From positions 16,014-80,013 of the forward strand of contig NZ_JACHXW010000010.1 in the NCBI RefSeq assembly GCF_014192395.1: a DNA stretch of 64,000 bases, written 5' to 3'. Each line of letters begins with the position of its first letter. Positions within the stretch are counted from its first letter, which is position 1. Shown piece after piece: positions 46,421 through 53,809 of this stretch. The notes under the pieces were generated by a model. The model had not been told where the DNA came from and did no database searches. It saw only the letters and a list, made by a program, of their open reading frames with translations. The DNA is from Paenibacillus endophyticus (GTDB lineage Bacteria; Bacillota; Bacilli; Paenibacillales; Paenibacillaceae). Made by a program: the position numbers and the translations under genes.

Positions 46421-46465
46421 CAAAAAGGCGATCATGCAGCCTTTGCTCTGCACGATCGCCCTTCT
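46421..46465 (-). terminator. Terminator of the CE7 esterase gene
   Basis: Stem GGCGATC / GATCGCC plus GCAG / CTGC, with minus-strand tail TTTTTGTTTC, 38 bp beyond the stop. Confidence 0.85.
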
Positions 46466-46502
46466 ATAAACCGCTCTGCTTTATCGAGTCTTCCTATTAT
46501 GC

Positions 46503-47462
46503 CTAATCTTGTAGAAAAAATTGCATCGTCATATCTGAGAAGCCAGGCAGGTCTTCATGCCCGAAGTCTGGATAGATTTCGAGGTTTTTTTGCGCCGTTA
46601 TTTTGTTATATACAGCAAACTGCGTTGACGGCGGGCAGATCGTATCCATTAAGCCTACGGCGAACAATACTTCGCCGCGGATACGCGAGGCTAGAAATTG
46701 GATGTCGATGTAGCCAAGCTTCGTGAAAATTTCTTCCTCCCGTTTATGCTGAGGGTCAAAGTGGCGGAAGAAGGTGCGCAGCTCCGCATAAGCATCCTTA
46801 GCCAGATCCATTTGCCATACCCGTTTATAATCGCTTAAAAATGGGAAAACAGGTGCAAGCTTCTTGATTCTCGGCTCAAGCGCCGCGCAGGCGATCGTTA
46901 ATGCGCCGCCTTGAGAACCTCCCATTGCATATACCCGCTCCGGATCAACCTCAGGGCTATTTATTGCAATCCCTGCAAGCTGCGCAGTATCCAGGAAGAT
47001 ATGGCGGAACAGCAGCTCGTCTGGATGATCGTTCAAGCCTCGAATAATATGCCCGTTGAGCGTAGTTCCCTTAACGCCCCCGGTGTCCTCCGAGTACCCG
47101 CCTTGCCCGCGGCAATCGAGAGAGAAAAAGGAGTAGCCGAGCGCCGCATAACCGAGCTTATCATGCCAAGAGCCTGAATGGCCGCTATAGCCGTGGAATT
47201 GCACAATTGCGGGATGCGGCTCCGACACGTTTTTGGGCTTTATGTATTTGGCATGGATACGCGCGCCGCGTACGCCTGTGAAATACAAATCAAAGCATTC
47301 CGCGTATGGAACCTGGAAGCTGCTTGGAACAAGCTCGATTTGCGGATCAACCGCCTTCATCTCCGCAATGGCCCTATCCCAGTACGCATCAAAATCATCA
47401 GGACGCGGACTCACGCCCTCATAGCTTTTTAATTGATCCAACGACATGTCGACTGACGGCAT
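46503..47462 (-). CDS. CE7 acetyl xylan esterase / cephalosporin-C deacetylase
   Basis: 319 residues, the usual CE7 length. Catalytic triad Ser183 (GGSQGG), Asp273 (VGLMDTICPP) and His302 (FGHED); the family RGQGG motif is at 118-122 and QFHGYSG at 88-94. The enzyme removes acetyl groups from xylo-oligosaccharides and from cephalosporin C; members are usually cytosolic, and no signal peptide is present. A near-perfect cre site lies about 50 bp upstream, suggesting carbon catabolite control and a sugar-use role. Close to the SGNH hydrolase and other carbohydrate genes but not in an operon with them. Confidence 0.93.
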   Translation of the reverse strand: MPSVDMSLDQLKSYEGVSPRPDDFDAYWDRAIAEMKAVDPQIELVPSSFQVPYAECFDLYFTGVRGARIHAKYIKPKNVSEPHPAIVQFHGYSGHSGSWHDKLGYAALGYSFFSLDCRGQGGYSEDTGGVKGTTLNGHIIRGLNDHPDELLFRHIFLDTAQLAGIAINSPEVDPERVYAMGGSQGGALTIACAALEPRIKKLAPVFPFLSDYKRVWQMDLAKDAYAELRTFFRHFDPQHKREEEIFTKLGYIDIQFLASRIRGEVLFAVGLMDTICPPSTQFAVYNKITAQKNLEIYPDFGHEDLPGFSDMTMQFFLQD

Positions 47463-47512
47463 TTCAACTACCTCCTATATTGTTGAGCTGTTTATAATAG
47501 CTGCTTTCCGTT

Positions 47513-47526
47513 TGAAAGCGTTACCC
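47513..47526. promoter_or_regulatory. Catabolite-responsive element (cre) of the CE7 esterase gene
   Basis: TGAAAGCGTTACCC matches the cre consensus TGWAARCGYTWNCW at 13 of 14 positions and lies 51 bp upstream of the esterase ATG, where CcpA binding would repress. Confidence 0.6.
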
Positions 47527-47589
47527 CCATTCTAATTGAAATCAAAAAAAATGGAAGTGTCTACCTTGCGTTTCTACAAAAAAACAATA

Positions 47590-47632
47590 AAAAGACCGCA
47601 GGCTTCACCTTCCGGCAAACCGCGGCCTATCC
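47590..47632 (-). terminator. Possible terminator of the small basic protein gene
   Basis: An imperfect stem between GACCGCAGG and CCGCGGCC with a minus-strand TTTTTATTG tail, 25 bp beyond the stop. Pairing includes a wobble and a bulge. Confidence 0.45.
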
Positions 47633-47656
47633 CTTGCAACCGATTCTAAACGCGAA

Positions 47657-47911
47657 TTATTTCGATGTATTCTTGCTTTTAACCGAAGTTCCGCCTTTAA
47701 AGGCTGTACTGCCTTTGGTCATGTTAGCGCTCTTAGCATTCGGCGTCCCGGCAGCGTCTGGCTTGCCATTCTCGCCCTCGGCGCTCTTCCCGTTTTTGTT
47801 TCTGCCAAACACTTTTTTCGCTAATTTCTTCTTTTCCCCTGCTTGCCAGCGGTTCCAGCCCTTTTTATCCGTTCCTCTGCCTGTCCCGCCTTTACCCTTT
47901 GCTCCGCTCAT
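47657..47911 (-). CDS. Small basic glycine/lysine-rich protein, unknown function
   Basis: 84 residues, about a quarter Lys or Arg, with no Cys. The N-terminus GAKGKGGTGRGTDKKGWNRWQAGEKK has a GTGRG-x-KKGWxRW core recalling the very short DUF3934 proteins of Bacillus, here followed by a low-complexity, Asn/Gly/Lys-rich tail. That family link is from memory and tentative. A GGAGTG site five bases before ATG 47911 and a hairpin downstream support a real gene. The composition suggests nucleic-acid or polyanion binding, or a spore or stress protein; no function can be assigned. Confidence 0.6.
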   Translation of the reverse strand: MSGAKGKGGTGRGTDKKGWNRWQAGEKKKLAKKVFGRNKNGKSAEGENGKPDAAGTPNAKSANMTKGSTAFKGGTSVKSKNTSK

Positions 47912-48059
47912 ATCATCACTCCATCATGTCTTCTATGCCGAGTTAAACTTCTTAAAATGCAGCTAAAGCATCTTTCCGAATCTTGCTCCTCGTTATCATT
48001 ACTAACCAGTATACCATTAATTGAGCGCTTAGATTCTTATGCGAGTCCATAAACATGAA

Positions 48060-48140
48060 TTTCGTACAACAAGCGTAAACGGCTGAAGCCGTCCTCTGGC
48101 GGTTAAGCTTACGTTTCGCGTAGAAATATAGAGAAAGTTG
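48060..48140. repeat. Hairpin-rich intergenic segment, possible dispersed repeat
   Basis: Contains the stem-loop ACGGC-TGAA-GCCGT (48079-48092) inside weaker CGTAA/TTACG arms, then an AT-rich tail. 47912-48166 contains no gene I can support. The shape is like short intergenic repeats seen in Paenibacillus genomes; only one copy is in this window. Confidence 0.35.
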
Positions 48141-48166
48141 GCGAAATGATATACTTTCCTTATTTT

Positions 48167-48228
48167 AAAAAAATCCTAAAGCCTACATATGCTAGTCTTC
48201 ATTAGCATGCATAAGCTTTAGGATTTTC
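48167..48228. terminator. Terminator hairpin after the 64-residue gene
   Basis: Perfect 12-bp stem AAATCCTAAAGC / GCTTTAGGATTT plus inner ATGCTA / TAGCAT, with T-runs on both sides (TTTTTTTAAAATA leftwards). Confidence 0.82.
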
Positions 48229-48256
48229 GTGGTTGGTTTGCTCCATTGCGTCATTC

Positions 48257-48451
48257 TCAATAAGCATGAACCGTATTGCTCATTATTTTACATACGATGT
48301 CTTGATGACGCTCCGCGCGAACGATAATGGCTTTTAAGCTCGCCAATGTCTCCTGCGCGTGCTCTAGGTAGCACTCATCGCCAAAAAACATGTACAGTCT
48401 CATATAATCATTGTATTCATCCAGCCATTCATTGAAGTAAGAAGAGGTCAT
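48257..48451 (-). CDS. Small acidic protein of unknown function
   Basis: 64 residues from ATG 48451, chosen because GGGAGTG lies eight bases upstream; the frame extends to 48490 without a better site. Likely helical: SSYFNEWLDEYNDYMRLY and the segment HAQETLASLKAIIVRAERHQDIVCKI look amphipathic. No family recognised and no membrane segment. A strong terminator follows, supporting expression. Neighbours give no hint of function. Confidence 0.6.
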   Translation of the reverse strand: MTSSYFNEWLDEYNDYMRLYMFFGDECYLEHAQETLASLKAIIVRAERHQDIVCKIMSNTVHAY

Positions 48452-48843
48452 TCCCATCACTCCCTTAATTCGATTATAGAACACGAACATTAAACTTTCA
48501 TGAGTAAATCATGAAGAAAAGTTAAGATAATCTAGCAAATCGTATACTTATATTATATTTCTTAATTTTCAGAATATTCCACTAATAGTTTGCATGTCCT
48601 TAAAACCCTTTGTTTCCCCTCCTTCTATTAAATAGGAAATAACGACAAATATAAATAGAAACTTCCGTAGTAATTGTTTCCTATTTTACGAGAATCGATA
48701 CTCGCGAATGGTATTGACCTTCGATGTCAACCGTATGTATGATAAAGCAGCAGATACAATGATGGCGCTTGCAGAAATGGTACCCCTTGGCTATCTATGA
48801 CACCCTATCATGACCATCATTACAAACTATTGGAGGGTTTAGA

Positions 48844-49470
48844 ATGACAGTAATTGAACAGAACGCAGTCGTATTATTTCAAGGAGACAGCATTACCGAT
48901 GCCGGACGAAACCGCAGCGACAGCGCTAACCTCGGATCTGGCTATGCTAATCTTGTCACCGCATTGTTCAAAAGCAAATATCCTGAGAAACAGGCTGCAT
49001 TTCTGAACAGGGGCGTATCCGGAGACCGCGTCGTAGATTTGGAACGCAGATGGGAAGAGGACTGTCTATCGCTGACTCCGACCTGGTTGTCCGTGTACGT
49101 AGGGATCAATGATACTTGGCGCCGTTATGACAGCAACAACCCGCTTAGCACGGAAGAATATTACGTGACTTACCGCCGTCTGCTTCATACAGCGAAGGAG
49201 CAATTAAATGCTAATCTCATCCTAATTGAACCTTTCGTGCTGCCTGTCAATGACAGCCAGAAGCAATGGCGTGAGGATTTGGATCCGAAGATTCAAGCGG
49301 TTCGCGAGCTTGCTGGAGAATTCAAGACGCTGTACGTTCCTCTCGACGGATTATTCGCTCAGGCCGCAACCCAGACAGGCCCAGCCTATTGGGCGCCGGA
49401 CGGCGTTCATCCGTCACCGGCTGGTGCCGCGCTCATCGCGCATGCATGGCTGCAAGCTGTCAAAGCGTAA
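48844..49470 (+). CDS. SGNH/GDSL hydrolase (lipase or carbohydrate esterase)
   Basis: 208 residues with all SGNH blocks: block I LFQGDSITDAGRN (nucleophile Ser), block II Gly in NRGVSGDRV, block III VYVGINDTW and block V APDGVHPSPAG (catalytic Asp and His). No signal peptide, so cytosolic. Close to rhamnogalacturonan or xylan acetylesterase-like members common in Paenibacillus; nearby sugar genes make a carbohydrate deacetylase plausible. GGAGG is located about 9 nt before ATG 48844. The 353 bp upstream (48491-48843) is AT-rich and holds no clear gene. Confidence 0.92.
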   Translation: MTVIEQNAVVLFQGDSITDAGRNRSDSANLGSGYANLVTALFKSKYPEKQAAFLNRGVSGDRVVDLERRWEEDCLSLTPTWLSVYVGINDTWRRYDSNNPLSTEEYYVTYRRLLHTAKEQLNANLILIEPFVLPVNDSQKQWREDLDPKIQAVRELAGEFKTLYVPLDGLFAQAATQTGPAYWAPDGVHPSPAGAALIAHAWLQAVKA

Positions 49471-49499
49471 CGCTAGCCCGCCATTCTCTATACAAATAC

Positions 49500-49547
49500 A
49501 AAAGGAGCGCCCCCAAGATGATCGCTAGGGGGCCGCTCCTTTTATTT
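49500..49547 (+). terminator. Terminator of the SGNH hydrolase gene
   Basis: AAAGGAGCGcCCCC paired with GGGGgcCGCTCCTTTT, ending in TTTTATTTTC, 30 bp after the stop. Confidence 0.88.
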
Positions 49548-49608
49548 TCGCCTGAAGAATATCGCTTTAAAGGTCTCGCACTTGGCCATTAAAGCTGCCT
49601 AGCAGCGC

Positions 49609-50610
49609 TTATTCATCAGCCGGGTAACGAAGTCCCCATTGCTTTCTGATCTCATCGAGTGTAGCCATGATTGTCAATGTCTCGTCTAACGGGATAATCG
49701 AGCTCTCGAGCCTGCCTTCGCGGAGCGCATTCATTGCCTCCTCCGCTTCGAATGCGTAACCTTCTGCCTGACGGTTGTCGACAAACGATTCAGCGTCAGC
49801 ACCCTTCGCATGAAGGCTTGCCGACTTCCCGAATAGGAAGTTCGGCACATGGATGTGTCCCTTCGTACCGTAAATGTAAGCGTCACTGACCATGCCTAGC
49901 TGAACAGCCCCATTCAGCGCAGCGGTGCGACCGCCCTCATATTCGAACAGCAGCGAGAACTGCTCGTCCACTCCCGTTGCGCCTATGCGGGCACTGCTCA
50001 TGATTTTGGCTGGCGCTTCGCCATAAATTAATGATGCGAAGGATACCGGGTAAATACCGGCATCAAGAAGCGCGCCGCCGCCCAGCGCAGGATCAAGCAA
50101 ACGACTTTCGGGCGCCCAGCCGATATCAAAGCCGAAATCCGCTTTCACTAAACGAACCTCGCCGATTTTATCCGCAGCGATCCATTCCATCACTTTACGG
50201 ATCGGTGGAAGAAACCGCGTCCACATGGCTTCCATGAGGAACACTTTTTTATCTCGGGCTAGTTCGATGATTTCCTTTGCTTCAGCGGCGTTCATCGTAA
50301 ACGGCTTCTCGCAAACAACGGCTTTACCTGCGCGAAGCAGCTCAAGCACGTTTTCTTTATGTATCGGATGAAGCGTTCCTACATATACAATATCAACCTC
50401 AGCGTCTTGGGCCAGCTCTTCTACGCTCCCATATGCACGCGAAATATTGAATTGCTTGGCGAATTTCTCCGACTTCTCCAAGTTTCTTCCGCCAACGGCA
50501 ACTAGCTCCGCACCGGCTGCGAATGCCAAATCGGCTGCAAACTTAGATGAAATCCAGCCTGGACCGAGAATTCCCCATTTAATCGTTTGTAGAGACATTA
50601 ATCCATTCAC
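49609..50610 (-). CDS. Gfo/Idh/MocA-family oxidoreductase
   Basis: 333 residues. N-terminal NAD(P) Rossmann fold with KWGILGPGWISSKFAADL, followed by VVCEKPFTMNAAEAKEII (the conserved EKP motif with its catalytic Lys) and a C-terminal alpha/beta domain with GGGALLDAGIYPVSF. Members oxidise or reduce sugars, inositols or dihydrodiols. GAGGAG lies upstream; ATG 50610 or 50598 is the start. Neighbours on the strand are a ThuA-like protein and, further up, a sugar-isomerase-like protein, a common grouping in polyol or sugar breakdown. Confidence 0.92.
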   Translation of the reverse strand: MNGLMSLQTIKWGILGPGWISSKFAADLAFAAGAELVAVGGRNLEKSEKFAKQFNISRAYGSVEELAQDAEVDIVYVGTLHPIHKENVLELLRAGKAVVCEKPFTMNAAEAKEIIELARDKKVFLMEAMWTRFLPPIRKVMEWIAADKIGEVRLVKADFGFDIGWAPESRLLDPALGGGALLDAGIYPVSFASLIYGEAPAKIMSSARIGATGVDEQFSLLFEYEGGRTAALNGAVQLGMVSDAYIYGTKGHIHVPNFLFGKSASLHAKGADAESFVDNRQAEGYAFEAEEAMNALREGRLESSIIPLDETLTIMATLDEIRKQWGLRYPADE

Positions 50611-50735
50611 TCCTCTGAATAAAATAATGAAATGTATTGCTATTCCTAATTATACAGGTCATCACTACGAGAAAGCGAATTCATTTGCGAGCAAGACCTG
50701 GTATTCGATTCATTCGTTTCAGTAATTTCTCCTGC

Positions 50736-51374
50736 CTAGCTGCGAGCGGCGCTTACCCAATTAATCGCATTTTTAATGGTTGCTTGATAGTCCGTATGCT
50801 GCAAGACATGAAGGAAATGCCCTGGCGTCAGCACGCATACCCGGCCTTTTCCTTGCTCCCTTACCCAACCGGCCGGCTGCGTGCCATGCACCGACTCTGA
50901 TTGCATGAATACTTGAATACGCTCGTCGATCACTTCCATAAAATAATGCTCATCATGTATCGTATAAGTTCCTTGCGCGATTGCAATTCCCAACTCTTCA
51001 TTGAGACTAGAAATCGTCACCGGGCATGCCTCCGGATGATGCTCGAACACACCGCCAACAAGCTCGTAGAATAGCGGCTCGGCACGGTAGCCAACCGCTC
51101 CCGCATGAAGCACGAGCAGCCCTTTGCCTTCCTCCACGTAGCTTTGGAACTGCTGCTGAATATCTGGAGTCAGCCATGGCGTTTCGTCGACAGCCGAAAC
51201 TTGGTTTGACTTGGCAAGCACAACGGCATCATGCTCATTCATCCACTCTCTCGACCACTCCGATGCATGCTGAATGTAATGAAAGGTATACCCCTGCTCG
51301 CTAAGGAGCTCCAAGCCTTCCGTGACAAGCTTGCCCGGATGCCAATAATCGTCGCAAATCACACCAATTTTCAT
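50736..51374 (-). CDS. ThuA-like glutamine-amidotransferase-fold protein
   Basis: 212 residues resembling ThuA, linked to trehalose/sucrose use in rhizobia. Features: KIGVICDDYWHPGKLVTEGLELL at the N-terminus, LLVLHAGAVGY in the middle and YELVGGVFEHHPEACPVTI, with the C-terminal GRVCVLTPGHFLHVLQHTDYQATIKNAINW strand typical of the family. The biochemical activity of ThuA proteins is not settled. A GAGGGA site lies upstream of ATG 51374. It is 125 bp upstream of the Gfo/Idh oxidoreductase gene on the same strand, and the two may act together on a keto- or disaccharide. Confidence 0.85.
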   Translation of the reverse strand: MKIGVICDDYWHPGKLVTEGLELLSEQGYTFHYIQHASEWSREWMNEHDAVVLAKSNQVSAVDETPWLTPDIQQQFQSYVEEGKGLLVLHAGAVGYRAEPLFYELVGGVFEHHPEACPVTISSLNEELGIAIAQGTYTIHDEHYFMEVIDERIQVFMQSESVHGTQPAGWVREQGKGRVCVLTPGHFLHVLQHTDYQATIKNAINWVSAARS

Positions 51375-51468
51375 TCATGTATCCCTCGCTTCAAATTGTG
51401 GTAAGTCTATCAAAGGTATAAACGTTTTCACATCGTATCGCTTCCGATAATATTATTCATTCAGCCTC

Positions 51469-52560
51469 TCACCGATGGGTCACTTTGGCAAATACGAGAA
51501 AGAATAACATGATTTCTGCCAAAATAACGGGTGGAGCAACGGTTATGCTCATATTTAAAGCAAACAAGACGCCTAGCAGCACAGTCAACCCGATAATGAT
51601 GCTTAGCTTCGGTTTTAAATGCTTGTAACGGTACGCGTAAAGGACAAACATGACCGACCACAGGTACAACAGCACCGATGCGAATATAAATCCGACCATG
51701 AACCGGTAATCCAGCTGGTTAAGATATAAGAGCTGGATGGAAGCGGCAATCATGCTTAGCGACAAATAAATGAACAAATGTCCGTACATGATCGTCTGGC
51801 CTGCCGTTCGCTTCGCTTTGTCCACATTTTTCTCCACGTTTTCGAAATACTGCCACCATATGCCTATGACCAGAACAAAAGCCATTGCAGCAAATAGAAT
51901 AGAAGAGCCTGTAAGCTTATCAGACTGCAGTACGGCAAGCATGCTTATGACCGATTCTCCAAGCAGGATCAATGTAAAGAGCGCGAATCTCTCTAATAGG
52001 TGCGCGGTGTGCACCGGCGTTTTCACCAAATGCTTGCGGCCAATAAGAGGAACGAGAATATCAACGGCAATGCCGACATATAGAATGGCGTATCTAATCC
52101 ATGAATCAAAAAAGAGTGAAAAAGCAGAGATGATAATGCCGAGCCAGAAATATTTGCCGAAGAACCTAGCCGTTTCCTGCCTGTTGGACACTTCCACCTT
52201 TTGTGTAATCATATATTGGATCGCGGTCAATGCCCTGGAGCCTATATATCCTATAAAAAACGGAATGTAATTGGAATCAAAATCCACATTCAGGCTGGCC
52301 GTCATAATTAAAACAAAAAACAGCTGTAGAATCATAAAAATGCGGTGTGAAGCAAGGTCACGCCCAAACCGATTGTTATAGACCGTCTGCCCTACCCAAG
52401 CCCACCAGATCGGTATGAAAATAAGAATGAATTTAGAGAGATGCTCCAGTGAAATGGTGCCATGTTCAACATGGAGCAGCACATGCGTTGCTTTGGATAT
52501 GGCAGCGACAAACAATAAGTCATAAAACAGCTCCAGCCACGTAACCTTCTTTTCTTCCAT
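51469..52560 (-). CDS. Low-temperature-requirement A (LtrA) family membrane protein
   Basis: 363 residues with about eight to ten membrane helices. The opening EEKKVTWLELFYDLLFVAAISKATHVL and the later HTAHLLERFALFTLILLGESVISML are LtrA hallmarks. The family was named from a Listeria mutant that grows poorly in the cold; its biochemical function is unknown. GAGGAGG precedes ATG 52560. Stands alone between sugar-related genes. Confidence 0.9.
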   Translation of the reverse strand: MEEKKVTWLELFYDLLFVAAISKATHVLLHVEHGTISLEHLSKFILIFIPIWWAWVGQTVYNNRFGRDLASHRIFMILQLFFVLIMTASLNVDFDSNYIPFFIGYIGSRALTAIQYMITQKVEVSNRQETARFFGKYFWLGIIISAFSLFFDSWIRYAILYVGIAVDILVPLIGRKHLVKTPVHTAHLLERFALFTLILLGESVISMLAVLQSDKLTGSSILFAAMAFVLVIGIWWQYFENVEKNVDKAKRTAGQTIMYGHLFIYLSLSMIAASIQLLYLNQLDYRFMVGFIFASVLLYLWSVMFVLYAYRYKHLKPKLSIIIGLTVLLGVLFALNMSITVAPPVILAEIMLFFLVFAKVTHR

Positions 52561-52787
52561 TCCTCGTCGGCCTCCTCATTGATTGCGCCAGCTTAAGGAA
52601 TCTCTTATAATCTTTTCCGCTGCGCACGAATATCTTTAATTGAGTTATCTTAAATTAAAGATATATGATTTCAGCTTCCTTGTCAATCTTCTTTTTTGTT
52701 AAAGAGCATTCGCACGAAAAATCAGATGCAGTGCTGCATCTGATTTCTTTGTATGCTGAGCCCTTTCCCTGCTTGCCTTCGTTTGGT

Positions 52788-53549
52788 TTACAAAAACGGC
52801 TGCAAATTGCGGAAGCTGATCGCCAAGCTTTCGAATGGATCGCGTCTGCAAACATCCTGCTCCACTACATACCATTCCACGCCGATTTCTCTGCATGCCT
52901 CTATAATCGCTTTGAAATTCAGGTTGCCCTCTCCGATTTCCGCGAATACTTGCTGATAATCTACGATTTCCAAATCCTTAAGATGAACGACGCCCATGCG
53001 TCCCTTTACCTGATGAATGGCATCAACCGGATTCACCCCGCCGACATGCACCCAATACGTATCCAGCTCAAAGCCTACGGCTGTTGAATCCGTCTCCTGC
53101 TGCAAAATGTCCATGCCTGTTCTGCCTTCGAATTTCTGATATTCGAATTGATGGTTATGATAAATAAATTGCAGGCCATGCTCTTGCAGCTTACGGCCGA
53201 TTTCTGTAGCCGTCTTGGCGAAGCTGGAATATCCTTCTGCGCTCGTCCGGTTCTCATCAGGCAAGCTGCCGAGCCCTACGTACTTGCAGTTCCACAGCTT
53301 GTGCTTCTGAACGGTATTGTCGAAATCATGAAGCAAGGAATCAAGTCCGACATGCGTCGCGCAAATGCGAAGGCCCGCAGCGTCAGCAAGCTCTTTTACC
53401 TTCTCTGGCGCAATGGGGCCAATCCCCGATACTTGAACCGCTTGATAACCGATATCTGCTACTTTTTTGAGAGACTGCTCCAAATCTGCTTCCGTCTTGC
53501 AATAGTCACGCAACGTATACAGCTGTACTGCGATATTCGATAGGTTCAT
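52788..53549 (-). CDS. Sugar phosphate isomerase/epimerase-like TIM barrel
   Basis: About 253 residues of the xylose-isomerase-like AP-endonuclease-2 superfamily. NIAVQLYTLRDYCKTEADLEQSL opens the barrel; metal ligands are expected in LQFIYHNHQFEYQKF, VGFELDTYWVHVGG, VVHLKDLE and WYVVEQD. The substrate is probably a sugar or inositol derivative, perhaps shared with the Gfo/Idh enzyme downstream. ATG 53549 was chosen over 53594, since AAGGCGG lies close upstream and the earlier ATG has no site. A cre-like sequence lies in the promoter region. Confidence 0.88.
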   Translation of the reverse strand: MNLSNIAVQLYTLRDYCKTEADLEQSLKKVADIGYQAVQVSGIGPIAPEKVKELADAAGLRICATHVGLDSLLHDFDNTVQKHKLWNCKYVGLGSLPDENRTSAEGYSSFAKTATEIGRKLQEHGLQFIYHNHQFEYQKFEGRTGMDILQQETDSTAVGFELDTYWVHVGGVNPVDAIHQVKGRMGVVHLKDLEIVDYQQVFAEIGEGNLNFKAIIEACREIGVEWYVVEQDVCRRDPFESLAISFRNLQPFL

Positions 53550-53616
53550 GCCATCGCCGCCTTCTTCGTCTAATAGAAAACTTTTATGATTCATATGCTC
53601 ATTGTAGCATTAGAGT

Positions 53617-53630
53617 TGAAAGCGCTACTT
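53617..53630. promoter_or_regulatory. Catabolite-responsive element (cre) of the isomerase-like gene
   Basis: TGAAAGCGCTACTT matches the cre consensus at 13 of 14 positions. It overlaps the expected -35 region of a minus-strand promoter whose -10 would be TACAAT at 53601-53606. Confidence 0.55.
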
Positions 53631-53702
53631 TACTGAAATTAGCCAACAAGGGGGTGCCACTTGATTATAATTGACCAATATAGAGACGCTAGCAAGCCGT
53701 GC

Positions 53703-53758
53703 AAAAAAAAGCGCAAGAGGTATCATGCACAGCTGTGCATGAAGTGCCTCTTACGCTT
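53703..53758 (-). terminator. Terminator of the LplB/LplC transporter operon
   Basis: Long hairpin with an 18-bp central palindrome (CATGCACAGC/GCTGTGCATG) and outer AGCGCAAGAGG / CCTCTTACGCT arms, followed on the minus strand by eight T. Between it and the operon stop, 53758-53796 repeats the right half of the hairpin imperfectly (CAGCTGTGCAGGAAGC...CCTCTTACGC). Confidence 0.88.
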
Positions 53759-53809
53759 TGTACGCAGCTGTGCAGGAAGCATCCTCTTACGCGATGCGGT
53801 ATTGCCGAA

